Source: Pseudoalteromonas arabiensis
GTDB taxonomy: Bacteria; Pseudomonadota; Gammaproteobacteria; Enterobacterales; Alteromonadaceae
DNA length: 64,000 bases
NCBI RefSeq assembly: GCF_001550155.1
Contig: NZ_LRUF01000011.1
Location: 57,882-121,881 of the forward strand
Direction of reading: 5' to 3'
Shown here: positions 1 through 8,908 of the stretch, piece by piece
Layout: each line of letters begins with the position of its first letter
How positions within the stretch are numbered: position 1 is the stretch's first letter
The notes under the pieces: model-generated
Database searches by the model: none
Seen by the model: the letters and a program-made list of their open reading frames with translations, nothing else
What the model was told of the DNA's origin: nothing
Translations under genes and position numbers: made by a program

Positions 1-89
1 CTATTGCAAACAGCTTCAGTGAGGTGATGCAGCATATCGATCACCCTCACTAAGCCATAAATATTGCGTTGTGTAGAACAATTTTCGAG

Positions 90-116
90 GGCCTTAAAAG
101 CAGTGCTTTTAAGGCC
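90..116. terminator. Hairpin terminator upstream of tex
   Basis: A perfect 12-bp inverted repeat with a 3-nt loop (GGCCTTAAAAGC / GCTTTTAAGGCC) is followed on the plus strand by TTCTTATT. It probably ends the transcript entering from the left edge. The U-tract is weak, so termination strength is uncertain. Confidence 0.6.
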
Positions 117-187
117 TTCTTATTGTGATATTATTCAGGCAATTAATCTTCAGTTTACTGATTTTCTATTTTTAAAAAGGTTTATGC

Positions 188-2503
188 ATGAGCAATATCT
201 CTGCACGCTTAGCGACCGAGCTAAATGCCCAGCAACCACAAGTTGTTGCTGCAATCAAATTACTTGATGAAGGTGCCACAGTCCCTTTTATCGCACGTTA
301 CCGGAAAGAAGTTACAGGTGGCCTAGACGACACGCAATTACGACTACTTGAACAGCGTCTTTCGTACTTACGCGAGCTTGAAGAGCGCCGCAGCTTTATT
401 CTTGCCACAATTGAAGAGCAAGGTAAGCTAACCGCCGAGTTAAGTAGTGATATTAATAACGCTGACAGTAAAACAGAGCTTGAAGATTTATACCTGCCAT
501 TCAAACCTAAGCGCCGCACGAAAGGACAAATTGCCATTGAAGCGGGTATTGAACCACTTGCCGATGCGCTATTTAATGACCCTAACCTCGAACCAGAGCA
601 ACACGCTGCTGACTATATTAATACTGACGCAGGCTTTGCTGATACAAAAGCGGTGCTTGACGGTGCTAAATTTATTTTGATGGAACGCTTTTCTGAAGAC
701 GCCAAACTGCTTGCTAAATTCCGTAGTCATATTGCACAACACGGTCAAATTGAAAGTACAGTAATCGCTGGTCAAGAACATGAAGGCGCTAAGTACCGTG
801 ATTACTTTGAACATCAAGAACCGCTTAAAAAAGTTCCCTCACACCGTGCTCTGGCCATGCTCCGCGCTCGCAATGAAGGCGTTTTACAATTAAGTATCAA
901 CCCAGAACCGAGTGCAGAAAACCCAGCACAGGTATGTGCACAAATGATTGCTGACTATTATCGGTTAGATGTGAGCAATAGCGCTGCAAGCAGCTGGTTA
1001 ATGAGTGTTGTACAGTGGGCTTGGAAGATTAAATTAAGTCTACATTTAGAAAATGAATTTTTAGGTGCAATGCGTGAAAAGGCGGAAACCGGTGCGATTG
1101 ACGTATTTGCAAAAAATCTAAAAGACTTATTAATGGCTGCACCTGCAGGGCCACGTACAACTTTGGGACTTGATCCTGGTTTACGTACGGGTTGTAAAAT
1201 TGCTGTTGTAGACAGTACTGGTAAGCTGTTAACAACGCAAACAATTTTCCCACATGCACCACAAAATCATTGGGAAAAATCACTTCGCACTCTTGAGCAA
1301 CTTTGTCGCCAATATAAAGTTGAGTTAATCGCGATTGGTAATGGCACAGCTTCACGTGAGTCAGATAAGTTAGTTGCTGAATTGATTAAAACCAACAGTG
1401 AACTTAAATTAAATAAAATAATGGTCAGTGAAGCGGGGGCATCTGTTTATTCAGCGTCTGAATTTGCTGCCAACGAATTCCCTAATCTTGATGTATCATT
1501 ACGCGGTGCAGTGTCAATTGCACGTCGTTTGCAAGATCCACTTGCCGAGCTTGTAAAAATCGAACCTAAATCAATTGGTGTAGGTCAATATCAACACGAT
1601 GTGTCACAAAGCCAACTAGGTCAAACGCTGACCTCGGTTGTCGAAGACTGTGTAAACTCAGTCGGTGTTGATTTAAATATGGCCTCAGTGCCGTTACTGA
1701 CTCGTGTATCTGGCTTAAACAAAACGTTGGCGCAAAACATTGTTAGCTATCGTGATGCCAATGGCTCATTTAGCAAACGCTCTGAGCTTAAAAAAGTTGA
1801 GCGCCTAGGACCAAAAGCCTTTGAACAAGCAGCTGGTTTCTTACGTATTAGCACAGGTTCAGATCCTCTTGATAACTCATCAGTTCACCCTGAAGCCTAC
1901 CCTGTTGTTAAGCGTATTTGTGAAAAGAACAGCTTAGATGTAAACAGCTTAATTGGTAACACTGATATTTTGAATAAATTGGTTGCTAACGACTACACAG
2001 ATGAAAAGTTTGGTTTACCAACCGTTACCGACATTATTAAAGAGCTTGATAAACCAGGTCGAGACCCTCGCCCAGAGTTTAAAACAGCTGAGTTTAAGGC
2101 CGGTGTTGAAACCATTAACGATCTAAAACCTGGTATGATTCTAGAAGGTGTGGTTTCCAATGTAGCTAACTTTGGTGCCTTCGTTGATGTGGGTGTACAC
2201 CAAGATGGTTTAGTTCATATTTCAGCGATAACCAACAAGTTCATTTCTGATCCACGCGAAGTGGTTAAAGCAGGTGATATTGTTAAAGTAAAAGTACTTG
2301 AGGTTGATGCAGCGCGTAAACGTATTAGTTTTACAATGCGTTTAGATGATGATGTAGATACAAGCAATAAAACAGCACCTGCAGGCAAATCAAAGCCTGC
2401 GGCTAAAGCGAAAAGTGCGCCTAAGCAAAAGCGTGACTTTGGTAATGCGGCCATGGGTAACGCATTTGCCGATGCATTTGCAAATGCTAAAGTAAAAAAA
2501 TAG
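188..2503 (+). CDS. tex: Transcription accessory protein Tex (S1 RNA-binding)
   Basis: This 771-residue protein is a full-length Tex homologue, a conserved nucleic-acid-binding protein linked to transcription and stress tolerance. The N-terminal helical region carries the family signature [12 protein letters not shown] near residues 31-42. A YqgF/RNase H-like fold follows around 325-450 ([12 protein letters not shown]), then helix-hairpin-helix repeats around 500-600. A C-terminal S1 domain lies near 648-720 ([21 protein letters not shown]). The tail is rich in Lys, Ala and Pro, typical of an RNA-binding extension. It is a single transcription unit flanked by hairpins on both sides. The family's molecular role remains loosely defined, but the assignment is secure. 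Confidence 0.97.
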   Translation: MSNISARLATELNAQQPQVVAAIKLLDEGATVPFIARYRKEVTGGLDDTQLRLLEQRLSYLRELEERRSFILATIEEQGKLTAELSSDINNADSKTELEDLYLPFKPKRRTKGQIAIEAGIEPLADALFNDPNLEPEQHAADYINTDAGFADTKAVLDGAKFILMERFSEDAKLLAKFRSHIAQHGQIESTVIAGQEHEGAKYRDYFEHQEPLKKVPSHRALAMLRARNEGVLQLSINPEPSAENPAQVCAQMIADYYRLDVSNSAASSWLMSVVQWAWKIKLSLHLENEFLGAMREKAETGAIDVFAKNLKDLLMAAPAGPRTTLGLDPGLRTGCKIAVVDSTGKLLTTQTIFPHAPQNHWEKSLRTLEQLCRQYKVELIAIGNGTASRESDKLVAELIKTNSELKLNKIMVSEAGASVYSASEFAANEFPNLDVSLRGAVSIARRLQDPLAELVKIEPKSIGVGQYQHDVSQSQLGQTLTSVVEDCVNSVGVDLNMASVPLLTRVSGLNKTLAQNIVSYRDANGSFSKRSELKKVERLGPKAFEQAAGFLRISTGSDPLDNSSVHPEAYPVVKRICEKNSLDVNSLIGNTDILNKLVANDYTDEKFGLPTVTDIIKELDKPGRDPRPEFKTAEFKAGVETINDLKPGMILEGVVSNVANFGAFVDVGVHQDGLVHISAITNKFISDPREVVKAGDIVKVKVLEVDAARKRISFTMRLDDDVDTSNKTAPAGKSKPAAKAKSAPKQKRDFGNAAMGNAFADAFANAKVKK

Positions 2504-2522
2504 TTTTAGCTTAAAAACAAAA

Positions 2523-2545
2523 ACGCGGTTCAAATTGAACCGCGT
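2523..2545 (-). terminator. Terminator between tex and the SprA-family gene
   Basis: A 10-bp perfect stem (ACGCGGTTCA / TGAACCGCGT) with a 3-nt loop. Read on the minus strand it is followed by TTTTTGTTTTT, so it is a canonical intrinsic terminator for the SprA-family gene. On the plus strand the downstream tract is weak, but it may also help end tex transcripts. Confidence 0.8.
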
Positions 2546-2563
2546 CTCTTATAAATCTAATAA

Positions 2564-3427
2564 TTATATAACCGCCGAAAAATTATTTTGTTCCCCAGGC
2601 GATGTAGCCATTTGGTAAAAATTGGCTATTCGTGTGGCTCGTTCATCAACTTCCACATCTCGTTTGGCTGTCTTGGTCTGAGAAGTGCTCACTGCTTCAC
2701 TTTCGTCTTCAGCACCTTCACGGTCAATTCTTAATGACGACGATTCATCACCACCCTGTGCTTTTTCGCGCGACTGCATAGCGAGTTCAGCCTGCGCTGC
2801 GGCAAGTTTCTGTGTCGCATCGGCTGCAATAGCACGGTCTGCACTAGATGGCTCTTGGGGGGCAAGTGCTGCCGCTCTTACCGTTTGCATTTTATCGATT
2901 GTTGCTTGAGGGTCACCACTTACCTCAGCCACATCAATTTGTACTTCCCCGCCAACCGCGTAGTTTGTGCCATCGGGGCCTCGTTGATACTCATAACTTG
3001 GCGAGCCAGCGTATTTACCTCCCACCGAAGCATGCGCCTGTTCATGTACACGCACTTCAGTGTCTCGCGCTTTCAGCTCTTTAATTTGTTCAAGCTCTAA
3101 CTGTTCTTGCTGTGCAACTTTTTGCTCTTGTTTTTGCTCTTCTTGTTGCTGCTGCTCTGATTTCTCTTCGCTACCTTGTTCGCTTTGCTCTCGCTCTTGA
3201 ATCGCTTTATCGTCCTCAAGGCGACCTTTAGCATCATAAGTACTTGCATCGCCACTTGGCTGTCTTGCTTTTTCGCCATCATTCAGTGCTTTATTTTCTG
3301 CGTTACTCGAATTAGTTGCCACAGGAGGCGGGATGACTTCACGCAACTGATTATCACGGCGCGCACTTTCGGTGTGTACATTCGCCGTGTTAATGTTGAT
3401 TGCGGGAAAGGGAGTAACGATATTCAT
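2564..3427 (-). CDS. SprA-related family putative metalloprotease (HEXXH)
   Basis: A 287-residue protein with no obvious signal peptide. The first half is low-complexity and very rich in Gln, Glu and Lys (about residues 55-120). It is followed by a conserved block containing HEQAHASVGG, a HEXXH-type zinc motif, and then YEYQRGPDGTNYAVGGEV. This block is characteristic of the SprA-related family (putative metalloproteases of the CJM1_0395 type). The remainder is Ala/Gln-rich and probably helical. The gene is preceded by a 102-codon gene on the same strand with only two bases between them, so the two are probably cotranscribed. Substrate and cellular role are unknown. The family call is good; protease activity is inferred only from the motif. 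Confidence 0.8.
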   Translation of the reverse strand: MNIVTPFPAININTANVHTESARRDNQLREVIPPPVATNSSNAENKALNDGEKARQPSGDASTYDAKGRLEDDKAIQEREQSEQGSEEKSEQQQQEEQKQEQKVAQQEQLELEQIKELKARDTEVRVHEQAHASVGGKYAGSPSYEYQRGPDGTNYAVGGEVQIDVAEVSGDPQATIDKMQTVRAAALAPQEPSSADRAIAADATQKLAAAQAELAMQSREKAQGGDESSSLRIDREGAEDESEAVSTSQTKTAKRDVEVDERATRIANFYQMATSPGEQNNFSAVI

Positions 3428-3429
3428 GG

Positions 3430-3738
3430 CTAAGCTTTTATATCAATTAGCGTGCCTAGTACTTCATCGGCAGTTTGAATCGTATTAACGTTAGCCTTAG
3501 CATTGAACTCTTCAACTTTTAGGTTCACCAATGCTTCATCAATACGAGCAGGCTGAGACACAGGTGGCGTAACAGCTTCCTCTGGTCTTGCACCTTGTAA
3601 CTGTCTTTGCTGAGCAAGTTGGGCGTCGTCTTGCTGGTCAATAGACGCGCGGCTAATTTGCGCGCTTGCTTTTTCAATGCCTTGACTTGCGCGGTTGTAA
3701 CCTTCCACGCCATTATTAAATACAGAACTGATTGGCAT
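3430..3738 (-). CDS. Small conserved-type hypothetical protein, partner of the SprA-family gene
   Basis: I do not recognise this 102-residue protein. It begins MPISSVFNNGVEGYNRASQG and is polar, with a Gln-rich middle (about residues 30-60) and a C-terminal part resembling an amphipathic helix. It has no signal peptide, membrane segment or cysteine. A longer frame starts at 3750, but the GGAGG ribosome-binding site overlaps that codon and lies 5 bases from the ATG at 3738, so 3738 is preferred. The N-terminal style resembles small flagellar- or phage-like structural proteins, but that is only an impression. Position suggests a shared operon with the HEXXH protein. Confidence 0.7.
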   Translation of the reverse strand: MPISSVFNNGVEGYNRASQGIEKASAQISRASIDQQDDAQLAQQRQLQGARPEEAVTPPVSQPARIDEALVNLKVEEFNAKANVNTIQTADEVLGTLIDIKA

Positions 3739-3840
3739 CATATCCTCCAACAGTGAGATCTTCCCTACAAGTATCGCTCACAAAACAATCAAAATAAAGT
3801 AAAATCCCCCTATTTTTGGGCTCTGCAGGGCAATATTTAA

Positions 3841-4578
3841 TTAACACATTGATTTCAGAGCGCTTATAAATTCAGTTTTATGAGAAATAAAAGGAGCGTG
3901 AGACGCCTTATCGATCACCTCATATTCAAAGTTAGGTTGCAAAGCCTGCATATCCTTAATTGCACGGTAAGGGACTAGCGCATCTAAACGCCCAAATATA
4001 CCGCGAATGGGGAGCGTTATTTTGCTAAATAGCTGACGTAAATCTTCTTGCTGTAGGATATCTAGGCCTGCACTGAGTGCGCGCTCTTGCGGTGCTGGAT
4101 ACTGTTTTAATAATCTTTTTAACGCTTTAATATCGTCACGAGCTGATTCGCTGCCCATAGCTTGAATCGCTAGGAATCGCTCAATGGTTTTGTCTGTCTG
4201 AGTGATTAATTGCTCTTTAAACGCATCAAGCACTTCAGGCTTAATACCTGCCCAATTATCAGCTTGAGCAAAAAAAGGGCTCGATGCCACTAAAATAACT
4301 TTTGATACTTTTTCTGGCCAGTGAGCTGCAATGTAAAGTGAAAATAATCCGCCAAGCGACCAGCCAACTAGTATTGAGTCGTTATGCAATTGTTCACTCA
4401 GCATCTTGGCTGCTTCATGCAAATTATAGGTGTTAGGTACTGACTGCGCTTCACCAAAGCCTGGTAAATCAAGGCAGCGAATGGTGCCCTCATATGAAAA
4501 CTCAAGCTCTGGTAAAATCACTTGCCAGACCCCTTGGTTCATTCCCCAGCCATGTAATAACACCATTTCATTTTGCAT
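3841..4578 (-). CDS. bioH: Pimeloyl-[acyl-carrier protein] methyl ester esterase BioH
   Basis: A 245-residue alpha/beta hydrolase. BioH removes the methyl group from pimeloyl-ACP methyl ester, ending the disguised fatty-acid cycle of biotin synthesis in the cytoplasm. Visible features are the oxyanion region LLHGWGMNQGVW near the start, the nucleophile elbow GWSLGG with Ser74, the acid in GRLDALVP and the catalytic His in ASHAPFIS near the C-terminus. The Trp after the HG motif fits BioH rather than a generic lipase. It is divergent from comF with about 58 bp between starts; the bioH/comF pairing is common in gammaproteobacteria. No other biotin gene is in view. Confidence 0.92.
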   Translation of the reverse strand: MQNEMVLLHGWGMNQGVWQVILPELEFSYEGTIRCLDLPGFGEAQSVPNTYNLHEAAKMLSEQLHNDSILVGWSLGGLFSLYIAAHWPEKVSKVILVASSPFFAQADNWAGIKPEVLDAFKEQLITQTDKTIERFLAIQAMGSESARDDIKALKRLLKQYPAPQERALSAGLDILQQEDLRQLFSKITLPIRGIFGRLDALVPYRAIKDMQALQPNFEYEVIDKASHAPFISHKTEFISALKSMC

Positions 4579-4636
4579 ATTTTTAAACTCTCAAGCACAC
4601 TGATGGCTCATAATAGCGTTTAAAGGATTGAATGCA

Positions 4637-5344
4637 ATGGCTCACCTAACGAAGATATTAAAACATGGCTTACATGCGCTGTTTCCTAACTTTTGTGTTA
4701 CGTGTCAAACGCATATAAAAAGTAACTACGCACTTTGCGAGCATTGTTTAAACGACTTAAGATTATTTGATCTAAGCAAACATGCCAATTTACTTCATCG
4801 CCCTGATATTTGTGACGCATTCCCCGATTGTCATTTTGATCACCTCATAGCCTGTGCATGGTATGAAGCCCCAATGAAACAGTGGCTTAAACAGCTGAAG
4901 TTTAGTGATAAACAGTACTATAAAATTGCCCTACAACAGGTTATTTATTTGCAGTTGCAGCGCGCAAAGGCAGTCAATGAATCTTGGCCTGATGAATTTA
5001 TTATTATGCCGCTGCACAATAAACGCTTTATAAAACGAGGGTATAATCAGGTAAGCCAAACTTGGCTACCGGTATTAAAAGCAATGAACTTAGTTGTAAC
5101 TGAGCCGCTTGTTAAACAAAAAGCAACGATTGCACAATCTTCTCTCAGTAAAGCGAAACGAATTAAAAATATGCGTAATGCATTTGTGTGCGAAACTAAT
5201 TTGCAGGGTAAGTCGGTCGCCATTATTGATGATGTAATGACCTCAGGGGCAACATTGAATGCAGCAACCGATGAGCTAAAAAAAGCAGGTGCCAAACACG
5301 TATGGGCAATGCTGACGTGTTTGACCCCTTTAGGAGAACCTTAA
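4637..5344 (+). CDS. comF: ComF family protein (phosphoribosyltransferase-like)
   Basis: A 235-residue ComF/GntX family protein. The N-terminus carries two CXXC pairs (CVTC and CEHC, about residues 18-38) that should bind zinc. The C-terminal part is a type I phosphoribosyltransferase fold with the PRPP-binding loop VAIIDDVMTSGATL. Members are implicated in DNA uptake and use of DNA as nutrient. An upstream TTG at 4628 is in frame, but ATG at 4637 has a better distance from AAAGGA, so it is chosen. Divergent from bioH and convergent with the M14 peptidase gene (six bases apart). Confidence 0.9.
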   Translation: MAHLTKILKHGLHALFPNFCVTCQTHIKSNYALCEHCLNDLRLFDLSKHANLLHRPDICDAFPDCHFDHLIACAWYEAPMKQWLKQLKFSDKQYYKIALQQVIYLQLQRAKAVNESWPDEFIIMPLHNKRFIKRGYNQVSQTWLPVLKAMNLVVTEPLVKQKATIAQSSLSKAKRIKNMRNAFVCETNLQGKSVAIIDDVMTSGATLNAATDELKKAGAKHVWAMLTCLTPLGEP

Positions 5345-5350
5345 AATACG

Positions 5351-7900
5351 TTAATCACCCGCTGCATGAAAAGCATTACCAAAGAATAAAGCATTGCTCA
5401 ATAATCGGCTAGTACCATACCAATACCCACGGAACACAGGGTTATCCGTCATACCAATAACACTGCCTTTTCCATATGAATGGGCTATTAAGCCCGCAGC
5501 ACCGGCAACTTGCTCTACATTCACATCATCAGTAAAGCCCGCTAACAATGGCTTATCTGTGTATGTTAAAACATTTACAAACGGTGCATCTGACTTTTCA
5601 AGCAACCAAGTGCTATTTTTAAATACTGGCAGGGTATTACGGTTCAGTGAAAATGTTAGCGGGTGTGATAAATCAACAGACGTATTAAAGATTGCTCCGG
5701 CAATACGTTGACGGCCCGCTAAGTGATCTTTATCGGCATAAGTAAGCCCTTGCGTATTAAATGCGCTCGCTACATCACGACGAGATAAGTAACTGGCCTT
5801 TAATAATTGCTGATCAGCAAGGAACTTGGCCCCCCCTTTATGACCCCAAATAACACCACCTTTACGTACCCAAGCTTTGATCGCAACCTTGGTTGCATCA
5901 TCAAGTGTATTGTAATTACCATGAGCCAAAATAATATGACTGTAATTTTCAAGGTCAAGACTACTAAGACGAGGCATTTCAACAATAGTTGGCGCAGTGC
6001 CTACAAAACGGTCGAGGTAATACCATACTTCGCCCAATTCATATTGGCTGGTGCCTGCACCACCCACGAGTAAAACTTTAGGCGCTTTTACAACGGCCAT
6101 AGAGCGAGAGCCTAAATCAGCCCCTTTTACCGTTAAACCTGAGCTAATTGGCGTAATTTCAATACCGAACTCAGTCTGCGCTTGATTTAAGTAATCAACC
6201 CAATTACTGTCTGTTTGCAAACCTGCGGGGAGCAAAATACTACCGGGTTCAAATGCAACCTCACCACTGGGCGTTTTAGCAGTAAGAGGACTCAATGCAA
6301 CACGCGCTTTAACACCTTGCTTTAGCAATGTATTCAACATTTTTGGTGCAAGATAATCGTCCCACTTGAATGCGTAAGCATAGCTTTGTGGCAATGTTGC
6401 ATAACTTGACTTAACTCCTTTCTGCCAAGGCATTTTTGCAACATCAAGCCCCCATTTACTACTGACTTTTGCAAATTCTAAATTAAATGCATGCGCGAGT
6501 GTCCAGCCAGATACATCATAGAATGTGTTATCAACAAAGCGTTGTTGTTCACTAAAAACGGCTTTCACTAAGCGAAACTGTGGTTGTGCTAATGGTACGA
6601 AATAGCTGTTTTCAGAGAAGCTTTGACCATTCACTTTTAATGGCTCTTCAAGCATATACGCATTAATTTGATGTTGCTTTAATAGCTCTAGAAAGTACTG
6701 CATACGGCTGTTATCTGCACCGCCTTTAACAACATACCCTTTAAAGTCTTCATCACCAGCAAGATCAATCGCTTTGTTATAAAACTCAGCTTGGTAATCA
6801 AGCAGATCTTGGCGGTTTTCAATTGCAGCTTGAAATGTAGATAAGCTAGTTAGTAATTGATTTTTAATCGTAAACGGAAAGCTTAATGGGCCGTTGATAG
6901 TGTCTTGTAAGTGACCACGTGAGCTGGCTTGCTCAAATAAAATACCCACCCCACCATTCACGTCAGGGTAAGTTGAGCCTTTTCCGTAGTAAAAATCATC
7001 AAAACTTTCTTCGGTGAAGTACAAAGCATTATGCTCGTCAAGCGTCTTCGCATGATAGTTAGCAATTGCTTTAGTCAAAGTGACATTTTCTTCTGGTGTA
7101 ATCGGGTGCTTACGTGTCGGAATACCAGGTTGAAAAAAGAAGGTGCTGTTTGGTCCCATCTCGTGGAAGTCTGTAAGAATATTCGGCTTCCATTGATGGA
7201 ATTGAGCTATGCGTGCTCGTGATTCAGGGTGTTGTAGTAATAACCAGTCGCGGTTTAAGTCAAATAAATAATGATTAGTCCGGCTACTAGGCCAGTTTTC
7301 TCTATGCTCGCGAGTTTCTGGATCTGACGATAAATTCATACCGCGATTACTGTTTGCCCAGTTCGCGAAACGCGCTAAACCATCAGGATTTAAAGATGGG
7401 TCCAGTAAGATAACGGTATTGTTCAGTAAATTATCAATTTCTGGGCCTTGCGCAGCAGCTAAGTAATAAGCAACCAATAACGAGGCATTACTCCCTGATG
7501 ACTCATTACCATGCACGCTATACCCCATCCATACAACCGCCGGCTGTTTGCTTGAGTCTGATGATTCACCGTCCAAACGTGCTAGGTGGGCTTTACGAAT
7601 AGTCTCAACCTGCCCTAATTTGTCTGGCGCAGTGATAGTTAACATAACCAATGGGCGTTGTTCATGAGTACGACCGATCACTTGAAAGTTCATTCGGTCA
7701 CTTTTATCGGCAAGAATTTGCATATATTGCACAAGCTGATCATGGCGAACATGCCATTCACCTACTTCGTAACCTAACACCTGTTCAGGTGTTGGAATGG
7801 TTGGATCAAATTTCACATCTTGTTCAAAGTAATAAGAAAGGGGTTTCGCTAATGCGCTAACGCTCACTAGCATGGTTAATATTGTTATTATTAAACGCAT
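5351..7900 (-). CDS. Secreted M14-family zinc carboxypeptidase
   Basis: An 849-residue exported peptidase. The N-terminal signal peptide is clear (basic start, hydrophobic run, ALA cleavage before KPLSYYF). The M14 catalytic domain spans roughly residues 30-380: zinc ligands are visible in YSVHGNESS (HxxE) and a downstream TDFHEMG block, and DLNRDW is typical of this subfamily. The C-terminal 400 residues include a glutamine-amidotransferase-like beta/alpha region (VLLVGGAGTSQYELGEVWYYLD). Such two-part M14 proteins are common in marine Alteromonadales and probably supply peptides in the periplasm or outside the cell. GTG at 7909 is possible, but ATG at 7900 follows AGGTG at good spacing. Confidence 0.9.
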   Translation of the reverse strand: MRLIITILTMLVSVSALAKPLSYYFEQDVKFDPTIPTPEQVLGYEVGEWHVRHDQLVQYMQILADKSDRMNFQVIGRTHEQRPLVMLTITAPDKLGQVETIRKAHLARLDGESSDSSKQPAVVWMGYSVHGNESSGSNASLLVAYYLAAAQGPEIDNLLNNTVILLDPSLNPDGLARFANWANSNRGMNLSSDPETREHRENWPSSRTNHYLFDLNRDWLLLQHPESRARIAQFHQWKPNILTDFHEMGPNSTFFFQPGIPTRKHPITPEENVTLTKAIANYHAKTLDEHNALYFTEESFDDFYYGKGSTYPDVNGGVGILFEQASSRGHLQDTINGPLSFPFTIKNQLLTSLSTFQAAIENRQDLLDYQAEFYNKAIDLAGDEDFKGYVVKGGADNSRMQYFLELLKQHQINAYMLEEPLKVNGQSFSENSYFVPLAQPQFRLVKAVFSEQQRFVDNTFYDVSGWTLAHAFNLEFAKVSSKWGLDVAKMPWQKGVKSSYATLPQSYAYAFKWDDYLAPKMLNTLLKQGVKARVALSPLTAKTPSGEVAFEPGSILLPAGLQTDSNWVDYLNQAQTEFGIEITPISSGLTVKGADLGSRSMAVVKAPKVLLVGGAGTSQYELGEVWYYLDRFVGTAPTIVEMPRLSSLDLENYSHIILAHGNYNTLDDATKVAIKAWVRKGGVIWGHKGGAKFLADQQLLKASYLSRRDVASAFNTQGLTYADKDHLAGRQRIAGAIFNTSVDLSHPLTFSLNRNTLPVFKNSTWLLEKSDAPFVNVLTYTDKPLLAGFTDDVNVEQVAGAAGLIAHSYGKGSVIGMTDNPVFRGYWYGTSRLLSNALFFGNAFHAAGD

Positions 7901-7998
7901 AGATAGCACCTGTACTTAATTGATGTTTTCACGCTACCACTAGACAAAATAGATGCAACTTTTTACGCTCAACACTGGCGACAATACGATGAGCGGAG

Positions 7999-8034
7999 TA
8001 TGATACACAGTATCCGAGTAATTTAGTCAAGTAT
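7999..8034 (+). promoter_or_regulatory. nfuA promoter with IscR type 1-like operator
   Basis: A -10 hexamer TATGAT lies at 7999-8004. At 8010-8034 is a 25-bp element matching the type 1 IscR consensus (ATASYYGACTRWWWYAGTCRRSTAT) at 22 of 25 positions by eye. Its position over the expected transcription start suggests repression by [2Fe-2S]-IscR. E. coli nfuA is also an IscR target. Confidence 0.65.
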
Positions 8035-8044
8035 AGTCCGTTTT

Positions 8045-8620
8045 ATGATCTCTATTTCTGAATCTGCACAATCTCATTTTGCTAAACTTTTAGCAGACCA
8101 AGCTGAACAAACAAACATTCGTGTTTTTGTTGTAAATCCAGGTACTTCGCAGGCGGAGTGTGGTGTTTCTTACTGCCCAGAAGACGCGGTTGAAGCGACT
8201 GATATTCGTCTACCTTTTAATGGCTTTGATGCCGTTGTTGACGCAGAAAGTGCGCCTTTTTTAGAAGAAGCTGAAATCGATTTTGTAACTGACAAAATGG
8301 GCACTCAGTTAACTCTAAAAGCGCCTAATGCCAAAGCACGTAAGCTTAGCGACGACGCAACGTTACAAGAGCGTGTACAACACATGCTTGAAACTGAAGT
8401 CAATCCACAACTTGCAAACCACGGTGGTCAAGTTGGTTTAGTTGAAATTACCGCTGACGGTATTGCTGTTCTGCAATTTGGTGGTGGCTGTAACGGTTGT
8501 TCGATGATTGATGTCACGTTGAAAGAGGGCATCGAGAAAGAAATGATCGCTAAGTTTGATGAAATCAATGGTGTGAGAGACATTACCGATCACCAATCGG
8601 GTGAGCACTCTTACTACTAA
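8045..8620 (+). CDS. nfuA: Fe-S biogenesis protein NfuA
   Basis: A 191-residue Fe-S carrier that accepts a [4Fe-4S] cluster and passes it to apo-enzymes, especially under iron or oxidative stress. Residues 1-95 form an A-type-like domain ([15 protein letters not shown]) that lacks the usual cysteine triad, as is normal for NfuA. Residues 110-191 form the NifU-like domain with the cluster-binding CNGC motif ([17 protein letters not shown]). Length equals the E. coli protein. The IscR-like element just upstream fits regulation by Fe-S demand. A small membrane-protein gene follows 14 bases later and may be cotranscribed. Confidence 0.97.
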   Translation: MISISESAQSHFAKLLADQAEQTNIRVFVVNPGTSQAECGVSYCPEDAVEATDIRLPFNGFDAVVDAESAPFLEEAEIDFVTDKMGTQLTLKAPNAKARKLSDDATLQERVQHMLETEVNPQLANHGGQVGLVEITADGIAVLQFGGGCNGCSMIDVTLKEGIEKEMIAKFDEINGVRDITDHQSGEHSYY

Positions 8621-8634
8621 TCGGTATCTAAAGC

Positions 8635-8904
8635 ATGCTTAAACAATGGGTATTTCGCTTAGGTAGCGACCCCAAATTAAGCTTGAAACGCTTTCTTTGC
8701 GGCCTAGCACTGTTTGTGCTGGCCGTGATTTTTATTGCCACTGGTTATTATGGCCCTGCAATCTTGCAGCTGATTGGCTTACTTATTTTGGCCATCGCAT
8801 TATTTTTTGCCGCTTGGGGTTACTTAGGTATTTTTGCCAACCGTTTTGCTCAAGTTCTTGAGCGAGCATCTCCCAAAGATGATGATCCTGACCTTTGGAA
8901 ATAA
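8635..8904 (+). CDS. Small two-helix membrane protein
   Basis: An 89-residue protein with two hydrophobic segments at about residues 21-43 and 45-68, a basic N-terminus and an acidic C-terminal tail ending KDDDPDLWK. I recognise no named family. It starts 14 bases after nfuA on the same strand, so it is probably translated from the nfuA transcript, although an Fe-S role cannot be inferred from that alone. Convergent with the MATE gene, four bases between stops. Confidence 0.75.
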   Translation: MLKQWVFRLGSDPKLSLKRFLCGLALFVLAVIFIATGYYGPAILQLIGLLILAIALFFAAWGYLGIFANRFAQVLERASPKDDDPDLWK

Positions 8905-8908
8905 ACGC

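Noticed and set aside
3..53. Possible C-terminal end of an upstream gene (open frame to TAA at 51-53)
   Set aside because: All three plus-strand frames stop within 53 bases and the visible peptide is too short to assign, so I cannot tell which frame, if any, is coding.
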